Source: Tridacna crocea
Taxonomy: Eukaryota > Mollusca > Bivalvia > Cardiida > Cardiidae
DNA: 64,000 bases
NCBI GenBank assembly: GCA_943736015.1
Contig: OX031059.1
Span: forward strand, 43,535,159 to 43,599,158
Direction of reading: 5' to 3'
Under the pieces are notes generated by a model that searched no databases, had not been told where the DNA came from, and worked only from the letters and a program-made list of their open reading frames with translations. The position numbers and the translations under genes are program-made. Positions 1 to 10,730 of this stretch are shown in pieces (position 1 is the stretch's first letter; the number at the start of each line of letters is the position of its first letter).

Positions 1-89
1 TGATATGAACAAACAACCCAAAACAAAACGTATCCGCAACATTGTTATAAGAGGAAATAATCGAACTTAATTTCAACTTGGCAGGGATC

Positions 90-362
90 ATAATTGGAGT
101 GCAACACGCGATAAGGTGCATTCGGACATTTGCGTAAAGTGTCGTCCCGGATTAGCCTGCGCAGTCCGCGCAGGCTAATCCGAGACGGCACTTTACGACT
201 ACATTAGATTTTGTGCTACAGTAGACTTGCTTAAAACAGAAAATCACATAAAATCGGAAATTGTCGTTTCGGATTAGCCTGTGCGGACTGCAGACGCTGA
301 TCAGAGACGACACTTTACGCAAATGTCCGACTGACCCTTTTCGCGTGTTACACTCCAATTAT
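90..362. mobile_element. Palindromic MITE, family A, copy 1
   Basis: Terminal inverted repeats are visible: TAATTGGAGTGCAACACGCG at the left and its near complement (CGCGTGTTACACTCCAATTA) at the right. Inside are two hairpin-forming blocks built on GCCTGCGCAGTCCGCGCAGGC, each flanked by GTCTCGGAT and a CACTTTACG motif. There is no transposase, so it is non-autonomous. The open frame across it is non-coding. Related copies lie at 1763, 9833, 19379, 31560, 44238 and 58278. Confidence 0.8.
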
Positions 363-1762
363 AATCCACTCCGTTATAAGCGATATACCGTTTCGAAAGA
401 TGTCGTTACAACCCGATTTTACTGTTATTAACAAATCAATTCAATTATCTTTTCAATACCAAATCTAAAATACAAAAGTTATCATGCGAACAACACTGCT
501 ACGCTGCTTATGTTAGTAAGATCCATTCTTGAATCAGCTTGACAATCAACCGTTAGTTATGGTGGTATTTTCGTCGAAAAAATCTATTGAAACGCTGAAG
601 AGTACAGCCAAATACACATACAGACGTAAGCAAGCGCGTAAACGTACAGAAATTTGCAAAACAATATATAACTAAGATATTTTTTCTTTCAAAAAATTAG
701 ACAGTTCGTTCACTGTGCACAAGAGTACCACACAGGTAAACTTAAAGGGCTGGTAACCAAGAAGTTCTTGGCTAAGCCCACATTTTTTCTCCCGTTCGAT
801 GAAAGTTATTGGGGGAGGATATTAGTACGCTTGCTTATGTTATGTATACGAGTAAGTTGTGAAACTTGGTCAAAGATTAAGCAATAAAAAAGAAATATAG
901 AGATTTTTCTTCATTCTAAAAGAACCTCGAGTAGTACAGATTTTGTTTCATCAAAATGAACAAAAAACATTTTTCGCCGCAAGAAAAATACTTTCAGTGC
1001 TTTGATAACTCGAACCTTTAAAGGAATATGCATGGGTAACGAGCGATCATCTTGAATGCCGTAACAAAAGGAATATTTCCATATTTGCAACTGTCAAAGT
1101 ATAGTCCCCAGGCAATATTAAAACGAGATTACTTTGTGTCTGTAATGTACTGCCCATGTGAAAGATAGCTATGTTGTATCAACCCTCTGATCTTGCGGAC
1201 TGTGTTGATAGCAAATCTGAATGAAGAGCTTATTCTAAACAAAGGCAGGTTAAAGTAAAATAACATTGTCTTACTCTTTACAAAAAATAGTATTCAAAGT
1301 ACTAGGTTTTGCAAATATTGCTGTTCAAGCCTTTCTTTCAGCCTTACCCTGAATTTGTACAACGGACAAAGATATTAAATAAAAAGGAGAACATTTCGGG
1401 CTTTTTTATTTAAAAGAATGAAATAAAACATTTTCGGAAACAGGAACAGCTGTTTGTGATAATAAGGAGAGTTGCTTTTAAATAACATGAAAATGCCCTT
1501 TTTTCTTTTTTCAAAATATGTTCGAACGCGAACGCCGCCTGAAGAAAGGATGTACACCTTAAGTTGAATTTGTCGTTAAAGAATAATTTTCTTTTTATCG
1601 TGGTTTATTGTTCAATTAATCACGGTTTTGAGTTTTAAGGCACAATAAAAGAAATTAATAGTGCCAAATGGCTGTTAGGGTCTATATGATTATGTTGACT
1701 TGCTTGGTATAAAGCATCACGGAGATGCATTAAACTCCCTTTTCTCAGAGCTCTGCTCATAC
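363..1762. other. No gene recognised
   Basis: AT-rich sequence with only short open frames (the longest is 60 codons on the minus strand near 1375-1557). I see no repeat family shared with the rest of the window, no splice-bounded exon and no RNA gene. Confidence 0.5.
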
Positions 1763-2006
1763 ATGGCCTGCAGGGGCATTCGGACATTTGCGTAAAGTGT
1801 CGTCTGGGATCTAGTCCGCGCAGAATAATCCGAAATGACACTTTCTGTTTTTATGCAAGTTTCTGCTTTGCACACGTCTATATTATATCGTAGCACAAAA
1901 TCTGAAAAGTCCTGTTTCGGATTAGACTGCACGGACTGCACAGGCTGACCCGAGACACTTTATGCAAATGTCAGAATCCCCTTTTTCGCGTGTAGCAAAC
2001 CATATT
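1763..2006. mobile_element. Palindromic MITE, family A, copy 2 (degenerate)
   Basis: It starts ATGGCCTGCAGGGGCATTCG and ends in a complementary TTTTTCGCGTGTAGCAAACC. The first GC-rich internal hairpin is eroded (TCTAGTCCGCGCAGAATAA). The second keeps CGGACTGCACAGGCTGACCC. The left terminus has lost part of the CAACACGCGAAAAG motif. Confidence 0.7.
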
Positions 2007-2554
2007 CGTGAGTTAAGTTACTGAAAATGTCTGAAAATAGTCGGGCACATGTATTACATTTGACTCATGCATTATCATTTTTCCAATAAGTTCATATTTC
2101 CAAAAATTTAAGAAAAAACGAATCAGTTTCTAATTTTGTGGTGAAAGGTTAAATGGCATGGCCGGTTTGGAATAAGAACATGAACAATAATCAGAACGTT
2201 TGGCTGTGTGGTCCCATGTGCCAATGTGTAATATTGTTTGTTAAGTGTAACTTTATAGAAACACGCAACATAATTATCTCGTTCCTGGTTGTGTTGTTAT
2301 CATATTGCTATTTAAACTTTAGGTCTGTATATTTAAAATAGTAATCTCATTTGCTGAGAAGTAGATCTTTGGCAATCAGATAGCTGGTCTTGGATTCGGA
2401 TATAGAATATTAGTAAGCTTTTATTCGCCAAAGAGCGACCGAAAGTAATTAATGTTGATGTCAAATGCATTTAAATTCAGGTGATACCATTTGAATAACA
2501 AGGAAATCGATACAAAATCAAATTTATCTCAAAAACAGTATTGTCGTTCTCAAC
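2007..2554. other. No gene recognised
   Basis: Plain AT-rich DNA between a MITE and a SINE. A 62-codon plus-strand frame at 2153-2341 has no recognisable domain and no splice or promoter support. Confidence 0.45.
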
Positions 2555-2820
2555 ATTATTCTAATTATATCGTGGCGGTCAGTGCATCTATGCATGCTTT
2601 CCTGGTTATTTCTTTTACTAGTGCTTCTCACAATATTCTTTCTCTGGCTACTTTTCCACAGAATCATCGTCGGAACCATGGTCAGGGGTTAGAGAGGAAT
2701 GAGTTCTGTCGCAATTACGATCATCAATCCTCGGGAAGAAATTGACGGAGCCGGAAATCAAACCAGCGACACCCTGTTCTCATAACATGTACCGATTGAG
2801 ATACTGGAGCTCAGCTGAAG
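2555..2820 (-). mobile_element. tRNA-derived SINE, copy 1
   Basis: Read on the minus strand it has a tRNA-like head (A-box-like TATCTCAATCGGTAC, B-box-like GGTTTGATTTCC). The body contains GAGGATTGATGATCGTAATT and AGAATATTGTGAGAAGC, and the tail is AGGAAAGCATGCATAGATGC. The same body recurs at 22150, 23678, 25575 and 45361. A pol III promoter head with no reading frame is what defines a SINE. The plus-strand frame at 2491-2745 is only the complement of this repeat. Confidence 0.65.
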
Positions 2821-4261
2821 GAAAAGAGGTGGAGGAAGAAGAACAGAAACAACAATAACAACACGAAGAAATAGAAGTAAAATAGTAGTTTTGTGAGACT
2901 ATGCAACTTCGACAACAATAGTGCTAAAATTAAACCAACCCTCTTCTAATATACATAATACACCACTTACTACATGAATAACCATATACTCCAAATAATA
3001 ACTCCGATTCCTTAGATAGCATTAGACTATGTATGACAGGACAATGTTTTTTACGGCTGGAGTAAAAGTGACAGAAAAGGTCAAAAATTTGGCAGCAAGA
3101 CCCCGGGAAAAGGAAAAAAAAAGTCTGCGTCTAATAAATTATTGTAACATCTGAACTATTCGTAGAGTCGATAAATCAATCGTCATATTGTAAAAGCCTT
3201 TTTCCCCGCGTTGCATTATTTCCCCCCCCCCCCACAAGATTACCACGTCTTGTCTGTTTTGACTACCTTTTTCAAATACTATCTAGGATATTTTAACAAT
3301 ATTATAGTAGACAGCGGTCTAGGGGAAGTTGCACTGAAGTCATCGGTCTTATAGTTTTGGGTTTAAGCTCTTTCAGTTCTCTTTTCACGATGATTAATTC
3401 CATAACCCCCATGAAAGAGAACTGCTGCTGACGCCTGTTTAATCAACCTTGCAAAATACGAATCGTAAATGTGATCCAGGTTTAGCAAGCGAATATTTGT
3501 AACGTAGGAAAGCAAGAGGGTGACATCTTTCCTTACGTTGCAAAAATGAAAATGGACGTTTTCATCCGAGTACAGATCTTGCAATGTCAAAGCTTTTGCG
3601 AGAAGGATTTCTAATATGAAAATCGTAAAGTCTAGATCAGCTCGCACGTTACGCAAACCGATGTAGACCAACTGTGTACTTCGTTCCATGGTTCAAGTCT
3701 TCATGTTTCCCTGGTCTTGCTTAGCATTTCCGTCGGACAGTGACCTTTAATAACCTTTAAGAGCTATCCCATCAATGCTTTGAGGCGTGCAATGAATTTC
3801 CTATCTCATTTAACTCAATTCTGCCTGCAGGTGACCTTTTTCTCCTTGCTTCAGACAAATCTGAAACAGTTTTGTAACGGGTGAAGTAGATCTATTCGTA
3901 ATGAGCATTTTTCCAAGCAAACTTGGTTAATGTTCATTCCTTTTGAAGCAACAATTCCGATTCCTCGCGTACTCGTAAACTAGATCTATAATCGTAGTGA
4001 ATAGTCCTACGTTAACTCATAAGGGGCCAAACTTGTACTCTTTATGTCTATGAAGAATAGATCTAATACAATCTTCTAAAGCTTGGAAAGAATTTTATAT
4101 AGAGCCATGCAATTTTAAGGCAGTAGATCTACTGAACAAGCGGATGGTGTAGATCTAGATAGTTATCAGAGTGAACGTTCTAATTTGTTTGTTTTTTTAT
4201 CTTTACCATCTTGAAAAGCACTTATTCTCATTGTCACTTTGCTGGGTTCTAATAAGTAATA
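2821..4261. other. No gene recognised; one 108-codon frame
   Basis: It contains a poly-C run near 3222 and a minus-strand open frame of 108 codons at 3363-3689, starting MERSTQLVYIGLRN. I recognise no domain in it. The frame lacks Kozak or splice support that I can judge and could be chance. The remainder is AT-rich and rich in AGATCT motifs. Confidence 0.4.
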
Positions 4262-4372
4262 GTTAAACGCTAAGAAGTCAAAATTAAACGATTTAAACAG
4301 CCAAAAGGAGGGAACGTAGCGACCAACTGTGGCTGTTTAAATCGTTTAATTTTGAACTTCTTAGCGTTTAAC
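4262..4372. repeat. Hairpin element H, copy 1
   Basis: An approximately 43-nt stem starting GTTAAACGCTAAGAAG and ending CTTCTTAGCGTTTAAC encloses an asymmetric loop (GAGGGAACGTAGCGACC). The loop orients the copy. It forms the outer end of the large inverted repeat. An unlinked copy sits at 36301-36410, so it is a dispersed element in its own right. Confidence 0.8.
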
Positions 4373-4577
4373 TGACTTAGTCTTTTTCCGCCCACATTAC
4401 ATCATTGCTAAAATATTGTTCCATATACGGAATCCACTATTCACAAAGAAACGCCCTTTCACCCATATATGGAGTTGGCTGATTCGCTGAAGAAACGTCA
4501 TCATTGCATCATCGCTAAAAATGACGTAATTTCCACGTGAATATCGGAGCTGAACCTCGTACAAGACCACGTGGTAT

Positions 4578-4783
4578 TTAACCCTTTACCAAACAATCAA
4601 TTGGGAAGGAAGGTTATTTTTGGAAAAGGAGAAAATTCTGATTATTGGCATTTTCTCCTTTTCCTACAATATTTTCTATCCTGTCAAAAAACTCAACTTC
4701 ATTTGTTCCACTTTCAAAATTTGATAGCTGCCAATGCTTTCAATTTGGAATGGTCTAAAATTTGTCATATGGGAAAGGGTTAA
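4578..4783. mobile_element. pB MITE (TTAA-bounded), copy 1
   Basis: It is bounded by TTAA on both sides with termini TTAACCCTTTACCAAACAA and TATGGGAAAGGGTTAA. The centre has the family's palindrome, AAAAGGAGAAAAT...ATTTTCTCCTTTTCC. The TTAA target and terminal CCCTTT are the hallmark of piggyBac-superfamily non-autonomous elements. Assignment to piggyBac is inference, since no transposase is encoded. Confidence 0.75.
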
Positions 4784-4959
4784 AGAACCTTTATTATCAG
4801 CTTCATTTCCAGTTCACGCTTGACTATCGCCGGTGTTAAACAATGACGTCAAATATGGCAGAATTTTACCATAAATTATTACATAAATTGTATCGGTGTT
4901 TTAGCTTTTTTTTTCAACGGCGTAACTTGTAGATCTACTTGGCATGTGCTAGACCTAAT

Positions 4960-5180
4960 TTAACCCTTTCTCAAACGACAGACTCTTCCAAACTGAAAGA
5001 GTTTGCAGACTACAATTTTAACTTTCATAACAATGGCAAAAAATTATCCGAACGGACAGAAAACACTGTGGGAAAAGGCGAAATTGCTCGTTACAAGCAA
5101 TTTCTCCTTTTCCGACAATGTTTTCAAAAGACTTGTACTGCAGACACGTAAAACCAAGGGCCTATTGGGGAGAAGGTTAA
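4960..5180. mobile_element. pB MITE, copy 2 (left-arm inner)
   Basis: Bounded by TTAA. It runs in the opposite orientation to the copy at 39396, with the GTTTGCAGAC segment on the left and the ACACGTAAAACCAAGGGC segment on the right. The right terminus (GGGGAGAAGGTTAA) is degraded. Its partner in the other arm is 5422-5648. Confidence 0.75.
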
Positions 5181-5217
5181 GTAATTGTTGAATATTAATG
5201 AGGGGGGTAGGGTTTAG

Positions 5218-5383
5218 GTACTTAGTCTTTGTCCTATTTTTCTATCCAATCAGAATGCTCATATTCGAAAACTTTTGACCGTCTATCTTCCATAAACTAC
5301 CCAACGCAGGTTTATTTTGATCATTTATCCATTTAAACGTCGCAGTTTATCTGGAGTTTATCTGGATTTACTGCGCATGCGTA
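5218..5383. repeat. Spacer of the large inverted repeat
   Basis: This is a unique loop between the arms. Its first ~45 bases (TAGTCTTTGTCC onward, through CCAATCAGAATGCTCAT) reappear as the complement just outside the right arm at 6543-6587. The inverted structure is therefore wider than the two simple arms. Confidence 0.7.
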
Positions 5384-5421
5384 CCTAAACCCTACCCCCC
5401 TCATTAATATTCAACAATTAC

Positions 5422-5648
5422 TTAACCCTCTCCCAAACAAGCCCTTGTTTTTACGTGTCTGTAGTACAAGTCTTTTGAAAACATTGTAGGAAAAGGAGAA
5501 ATTGCTTGTAACGAGCAATGTCTCCTTTTCCCACAGTGTTTTCTGTCCGTTCGGATAATTTTCTGCCATTGTTACGAACGTTAAAATTGTCGTCTGAAAC
5601 TCTTTCAGTTTGGAAGAGTCTGAAATTTGTCGTTTGGGAAAGGGTTAA
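5422..5648. mobile_element. pB MITE, copy 3
   Basis: TTAA at both ends with termini TTAACCCTCTCCCAAACAA and GTTTGGGAAAGGGTTAA. The central palindrome GGAAAAGGAGAAATTGCTTG is intact. The minus-strand frame starting MACARPNLTLSQTT is a translation of this repeat and its arm partner, not a gene. Confidence 0.8.
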
Positions 5649-6006
5649 ATTAGGTCTAGCACATGCCAAGTAGATCTAAAAGTTACGCCGTTGAGAAAAA
5701 AAAGGTAAAACACAGATACAATTTATGTAATAAAAGACGATCAATCTAGATCTATATGGTCGGTTGTCCTCTTAAACATACCACCTGAAGCTTGAAACAA
5801 ACTGTTGTTACAGGGTTTAAAAGGTAAATCGACAATATGTTGAAACTTTAAGAAAAAATAATGCTGTACTTAAATCTGTAGAAATTTTCATAGGCTGAGT
5901 CTAGTCGTTACTTCCTCAAAATCTTGGTCAAATTCTGCCATATTTGACATTGTTTAATACTGGCGATAGTCAAGCGTGAACTGGAAATGAAGCTGATAAA
6001 AGTTCT

Positions 6007-6219
6007 TTAACCCTTTCCAATAGAGCTCTATGACAAATTTTAGACCATTCCAAATTGAAAGCATTGGCAGAAATCAAATTTTGAAAGTGGAGTAAATGAA
6101 GTTGAGTTTTTGACAGGGTAGAAAATATTGTAGGAAAAGGAGAAAATGCCAATAACTAGAATTTTCTCCTTTTCCAAAAATAACCTTCCTTCCCAAGTGA
6201 TTGTTTGGTAAAGGGTTAA
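6007..6219. mobile_element. pB MITE, copy 4
   Basis: TTAA-bounded, with right terminus TGTTTGGTAAAGGGTTAA. It mirrors the copy at 4578-4783 in the other arm of the large inverted repeat. The left end has diverged (CCTTTCCAATAGAGCTC). Confidence 0.75.
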
Positions 6220-6424
6220 ATACCATGTGGTCGTGTTCGAGATTTAGCCCCGATATTCACGTGGAAATTACGTCATTTTTAGCAATGATGCAATGATGAC
6301 GTTTCTTTAGCGAATCAGCCTACTCCATATATGGGTGAAAGGGCGTTTCTTTGTGAATAGTAGATTCCGTATATGGAACAATATTTTAGCAATGATGTAA
6401 TGTGGGCGGAAAAAGACTAAGTCA

Positions 6425-6534
6425 GTTAAACGCTAAGAAGTTCAAAATTAAACGATTTAAACAGCCACAGTCGGTCGCTACGTTCCCTCCTTTTGGCTGT
6501 TTAAATCGTTTAATTTTGACTTCTTAGCGTTTAC
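6425..6534. repeat. Hairpin element H, copy 2
   Basis: Outer end of the right arm of the large inverted repeat, with the loop in the opposite orientation to copy 1 (GGTCGCTACGTTCCCTCC). The final AAC of the stem is altered to ACA. Confidence 0.8.
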
Positions 6535-6587
6535 ATGTTACTCAAACATGAGCATTCTGATTGGATAGAAAAGTAGGACAAAGACTA

Positions 6588-7009
6588 ATCATATTTTCAA
6601 CTCAGCTCTAGATAACGTATTTTCTAACAATAAATCTACCAAACCTGCAAAATAGGTCAATACTATAATGACGTCACGAATTTACATCATTATTACGTCA
6701 TGAACCAGCAGTTTTACCTCACTATGAATAATGAATGAAATGGGCATTAAAGTCTCAGTAGCGTCCAACTGAATAAACCTGTTAATAAAAAAAAAACAAA
6801 GTGACTATTTACTCGACCGTTGTGTACGCACTGAAGAAAATTCATACTGCGAGGCCGACTGTCGTGTAGTCATTGAAGGTAAACTTGTTGAGTGCCCGAC
6901 GGTGGTGCTCAGACTGATGAAATATCGTCTTGGAGGCACGACTTACGTGCGCGCGGTTTCCGATTTCTTCATTCAGTAAACGATGCGGTCGTGTCCATAC
7001 TGGTATCAG
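6588..7009. other. No gene recognised
   Basis: Unique sequence between the inverted repeat and the minisatellite. It contains several TGACGTCA-like stretches (6668-6705) but no supported gene. Confidence 0.4.
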
Positions 7010-7225
7010 GACATTTGCCCCCTGGACATCTGCCCCCTTAGAATACCCGCCCCCTGGACATCTGGCCCCATAGGACATCTGCCCCCTGGACATCTGCCAC
7101 TCGGACATTTGTCCCCGTACGACATCTGCCCCCTTACGACATTTGCCCCTGGAGATCTGCCCCTGACATTCGCCCCCTTAGGACATCCCCCAGACATTTT
7201 CCCTGGTAGGACAACTGCCTCCTGG
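7010..7225. repeat. GGACATCTGCCCCC minisatellite
   Basis: About a dozen imperfect copies of a 14-18 bp unit (GGACATCTGCCCCC with a variable TTA or T spacer), degenerating towards the right end (AGACATTTTCCC, GGACAACTGCCTCC). Proline- and cysteine-rich frames on the plus strand and glycine-rich frames on the minus strand are translations of the tandem repeat. Confidence 0.85.
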
Positions 7226-8934
7226 GAAACGATAGCCTCTTCTAAATGATGTTGGAAAACTAATAACATCCTGAATTTTGCTTTATTTTTCTTAAAATGC
7301 AAAAACAAAAATTTAATCGGGGTTTACACCAAGCGTGCAAGATGAGTAACTGACTCTATGGGACAGTCTATGGTTATCATACTGGAAGTTTGATATTAAA
7401 ACTTGAAAGAAACAGAGACATATTGTTCAGATATTGGCTTAAAGGTCAACCCACTAAGCAAATGAATACCTTTTCGGTTGAAGGGAGAGTATTCATTACA
7501 AAGTTTGGTTTATTTTTGTATAAGTGGTCTCCTTTTGATCATGAGGAAGAAGCAGGAGTAACGCCCCTTGACAGTAATATGCACGACGAATAGAAAGAAA
7601 AATCCTGTTGATATATTGAACAAAATTAAGTTTGTTCCTGAAAACTATAATTTTGAAATATCTCTAGCCTTTTACATTCAATTTCCAACATTACAATCAA
7701 TAGACGATAAGCGATATCTCCATTTTATCGTAAGCGGCGCACCAGTAGTATCACGTGATACCGGACAATCAAAGCATTATTTCAGTAACAAATGCCGTAT
7801 GTCCCCGTTCACAAATCCTTTAAATTTGGCCAAATTCATAACTGAAAAGAAAATGACATAGCAAGAAATCTATGGAAATCAATTCTAACACAATTCAAAC
7901 ATATTTCATGATACTGCCTTTGAAAAAGAAAATCACAAATAGACAAAATATGCAATTTATAAAATCGTATTTAAATAAAGAGCATGTAGAGACTAAGAAC
8001 GGACCTAGCCTCTGAAACCTGTATAAAATTCATAATCCTGTATAAAGTTCATAATCCTGACCATTAATGATCACCAAAGGGGTAAATTAATATGAAACAA
8101 AAGATAAGAAGAGTTAATTTAATGTGACACATGTGTGCTAATCTGTAAGAAGCAAGTACATTACAGCTGTTCTAAAGGTCACCCACTCTGCAGTGCGATA
8201 CCGAGATCAAAGGAACACCGATTTAACCCTTCACTCATTTTTTTTTTAAGTAAGACTTCATTAGATACATATTCTTTATACTCAAAATGAAGCTTAAAAG
8301 AAGTTATGGAAGGTCTGAAATTTGATTTGAAGCCACGTTTCGTTTGTTAATGATCTATAACATGAAGTTATTCGTCAATAGGTACATACCTGAAAGTGCA
8401 ACAAGGATGTTTGATAATAGTACTTTAAAATCACTTAATGGACTGTCCCTGTCTTTCTGAAGACACTAAACAGATAATCAACCTGTTACCAAAGTATTTC
8501 AAGCGACCCGTGTAAAGGGGGCAGACGTGCTGATTTGCCCCATTGTCTGTTATTTGTCTCACTTTCTCAACCTTAACCTCCCCCACACACACACACTTTC
8601 AAAAAAACGAAAACTGAAAGTAATCAATATGTAGTTCATAAACATCTGTGAAAAAACGAATTTTCAAAGTGTGAGAGAAAATATTTGAGGAAAAAAGGAA
8701 GGGCTTGCAACATGCATTTTCTCCTGTTTCAACAATAGTTTTTTTTTTTTACTTTTTCAAAGACAATTACAACCATTTGACCCACATTTATTCAATCGTT
8801 TCCATATGCTAGTATCTGGACGAGTCCAAAGTGTTGTTGTCGGGTGAAAACATTCGCAGTAACTATTTAAAACCCTGTGCCACATAACCCAAGATGTTTT
8901 AGTTAGAAATATAGTTTTTTAAAAATGTTTCTGA
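7226..8934. other. No supported gene; weak overlapping frames
   Basis: Two overlapping plus-strand frames (7390-7593, 67 codons; 7568-7861, 97 codons) overlap by a few codons in different phases. They could be one decayed frame, but I recognise no domain. A short CA microsatellite lies near 8583-8599 (CCCCCACACACACACAC). Confidence 0.35.
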
Positions 8935-9085
8935 AAAGGGTTAAAGTTCTAAGAAACAACCTTTTCTCCTTTTCCCTTGCTATCCTTCCGAAAGAAAATT
9001 TCATTTTTAAGCCACATTCAAATTGTTATCTGCAAAGACTTCCAATTTGGGCAAGTCTCAAATTTTTGTTTCGTAAAGAGTTGGT
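8935..9085. mobile_element. pB MITE, degenerate partial copy
   Basis: The family's half is visible: CCTTTTCTCCTTTTCCCTTG, then GCCACATTCAAATTGTTATC and CTTCCAATTTGGGCAAGTC, ending in a mutated terminus (GTTTCGTAAAGAGTTGG). The left half is lost or heavily diverged. Confidence 0.55.
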
Positions 9086-9747
9086 GAAAAATTCAGTGTT
9101 ATAAAAGATTGGGTGTGGGGGGATAACATCAATATACCTGCAGTAGACCTTTCCTTATTTTATGTCTGATTATTCAACCAATATTTGCGTAATTCTGTAC
9201 ATAGCTAATTAAAGTTTGTAACGTACAAGTTCGAAGTCCAGGAATCTGTGGTTTGATTTATTTAAACTATTAACGTGATAATTTTTCCAAGGAATCGTTC
9301 CAGTATCTGCTAAAAGACAGAGACAGTCTACTAACAAAAAACTGGGACATCAAACATTTTGAATTTATAGCAAAAATCTTAACTTTAAAATAACGTTTCT
9401 AAAAATCTATATAGATTCATGTTTGCCATGTTTCTGTTTGAAGTACCTTATAAGTTGACTATCGTAATAACAAAATTTAATTCAAATTTCATACCTTCCA
9501 TTCCCTCTAGAAGAAAAGATCTTAGAGATTCATTTTCAGGAAGCGAATAGGTGCTATACTTGTATAAATCGTATGTACAAATTGCGGTGGATGACTTCCC
9601 CTTCCCCGAAAATATGGGGGTTGGGGTGGGGGAGGGGACTTCTTTGCTCCTACACCTGTGCTCAGAATTGCTGAGATGGCTTCTTCAGTTAACATGTCCA
9701 GGTGGTAACCTCTGTTGAGCATACTGTCGGTATCCGTGCTTAGAAGC
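9086..9747. other. No gene recognised
   Basis: Includes a purine/pyrimidine-skewed stretch, GGGGGTTGGGGTGGGGGAG, at about 9615-9633. That is a possible G-quadruplex sequence on the plus strand. An 82-codon minus frame (9522-9770) reads through it and is proline-rich low complexity. Confidence 0.4.
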
Positions 9748-9837
9748 ATATATCGTCGGTTTACTTGCAAAACCTAGTCAATATTACTTGAAGAAACTAG
9801 TAGCTACGATGTTTTTGAAGTAAACCAACAATATGGC
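9748..9837. repeat. Short foldback with AAACCGACGATAT-type ends
   Basis: ATATCGTCGGTTTACTTG at the left pairs with GAAGTAAACCAACAATATGG at the right. The same terminal motif (GAAGTAAACCGACGATAT) appears three times at 34248-34402. Confidence 0.5.
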
Positions 9838-9965
9838 CTGCAACACGCGGAAGGGGCGTTAGGACATTTGCGGTAAGGCGTCATCTCGGATAAGCCTGTG
9901 CAGTCCAGGCAGGCAACTACGAGACGGAACTTTATGGCCGCATTACATTTTGCCCTTCAGCAGAC
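9833..9965. mobile_element. Family A MITE, truncated copy 3
   Basis: It begins GGCCTGCAACACGCGGAAGG and carries one GC-rich hairpin (AAGCCTGTGCAGTCCAGGCA). It stops after the CAGCAGACTTGAAA segment, so the right half is missing. Confidence 0.65.
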
Positions 9966-10570
9966 TTGAAAAGGATGCAAAGACGTTCCGCTGTACTTGG
10001 AAAGCCCTGTATATATCTCAAGAAAAAACAGAGTTTGAATATTTCTATGGTATTTTGCAGGTTGGAATGATAGCTCGACTTTGCGAATATTAAGGAGACA
10101 GACATAACTTGAAAATAAACATACCCTTACATCAAAGGAATATTGCAAAGAAAGCACTTTATAACTGTGAAAAACTTCTTTTGGATAAAATGCACGGCAA
10201 CAAATCATTAAGCGTTTGGTGTTTATTTCTAGTTAAAAGCCAGTCAGTATTTAAAATTTGTAAAAGATGGGAATATTCTACAGTAGTCCAAATTAAAACA
10301 GTATGAAGACTACAACATACTTGATGGAATCGGGTTAACAGATACGGGATTCTTGAATTAAGGCTGCTAAAACACTTCGAAACATCCTTGTCAAAAAGTT
10401 ACATCCAACATAGGATTGAATTAAAAGTAGATATAGATACTTTGTGGCAGGAACAAAACAAAAAGAGTTTACCGTTATTTGGAAAAGAGAAAGACATATT
10501 TACTAATGGATGGACCAAACAATAAGCCTGAGCAGTATTGGAAAACAGATGAAAATGATAGGATTACATA
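9966..10570. other. No gene recognised
   Basis: AT-rich. Frames of 65-83 codons occur on both strands over the same bases and show no family resemblance. Confidence 0.4.
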
Positions 10571-10730
10571 GTTTATTTCATCAGCTTGTGGTTAATATGG
10601 GGAAATTTTACCGAAAATGGGAAAGGTCCGCGACAATAACCAGTGCCGTAGGGCACGAGTTATTTTCGCAGACCTTTCCCTTTTGAGGAAAATATTTCCC
10701 CATATTAACCACAAGCTGATGAAATAAATT
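10571..10730. repeat. 160-bp palindrome
   Basis: GTTTATTTCATCAGCTTGTG at the left and its complement CACAAGCTGATGAAATAAA at the right extend into TTAATATGGGGAAA / TTTCCCCATATTAA. The centre is GTGCCGTAGGGCAC. Inner arms also match (GGGAAAGGTCCGCGA / GCAGACCTTTCCC). It is probably a palindromic MITE; there is no second copy in this window. Confidence 0.75.

Larger units (their letters stand above)
4262..5217. repeat. Large inverted repeat, left arm
   Basis: This arm pairs with 5384-6534. Homology runs from the outer hairpin (GTTAAACGCTAAGAAG) to the inner edge (TTAATGAGGGGGGTAGGGTT). It contains, in order, hairpin H (4262-4372), a pB MITE (4578-4783) and a second pB MITE (4960-5180). The same components appear in mirror order in the other arm, so the MITEs were in place before the sequence was inverted and duplicated. 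Confidence 0.85.
5384..6534. repeat. Large inverted repeat, right arm
   Basis: Complement of 4262-5217. It carries pB MITEs at 5422-5648 and 6007-6219 and hairpin H at 6425-6534. About 190 bp (roughly 5735-5928) has no counterpart in the left arm, so it was either inserted here or deleted there. Base differences throughout show that the arms are no longer being homogenised. Confidence 0.85.

Noticed and set aside
152-358. 68-codon minus frame inside the first MITE
   Set aside because: Lies wholly within a palindromic non-autonomous element and is not conserved in the other copies.
3363-3689. 108-codon minus-strand frame
   Set aside because: No recognised domain, no splice or promoter evidence; a length plausible by chance in 64 kb.
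4939-5669. Paired paralogous frames starting MACARPNLTLSQTT
   Set aside because: Both are the two arms of an inverted repeat containing pB MITEs; the similarity is at the DNA level.
6842-7308. Glycine- or proline-rich proteins on both strands
   Set aside because: They are translations of the GGACATCTGCCCCC minisatellite.
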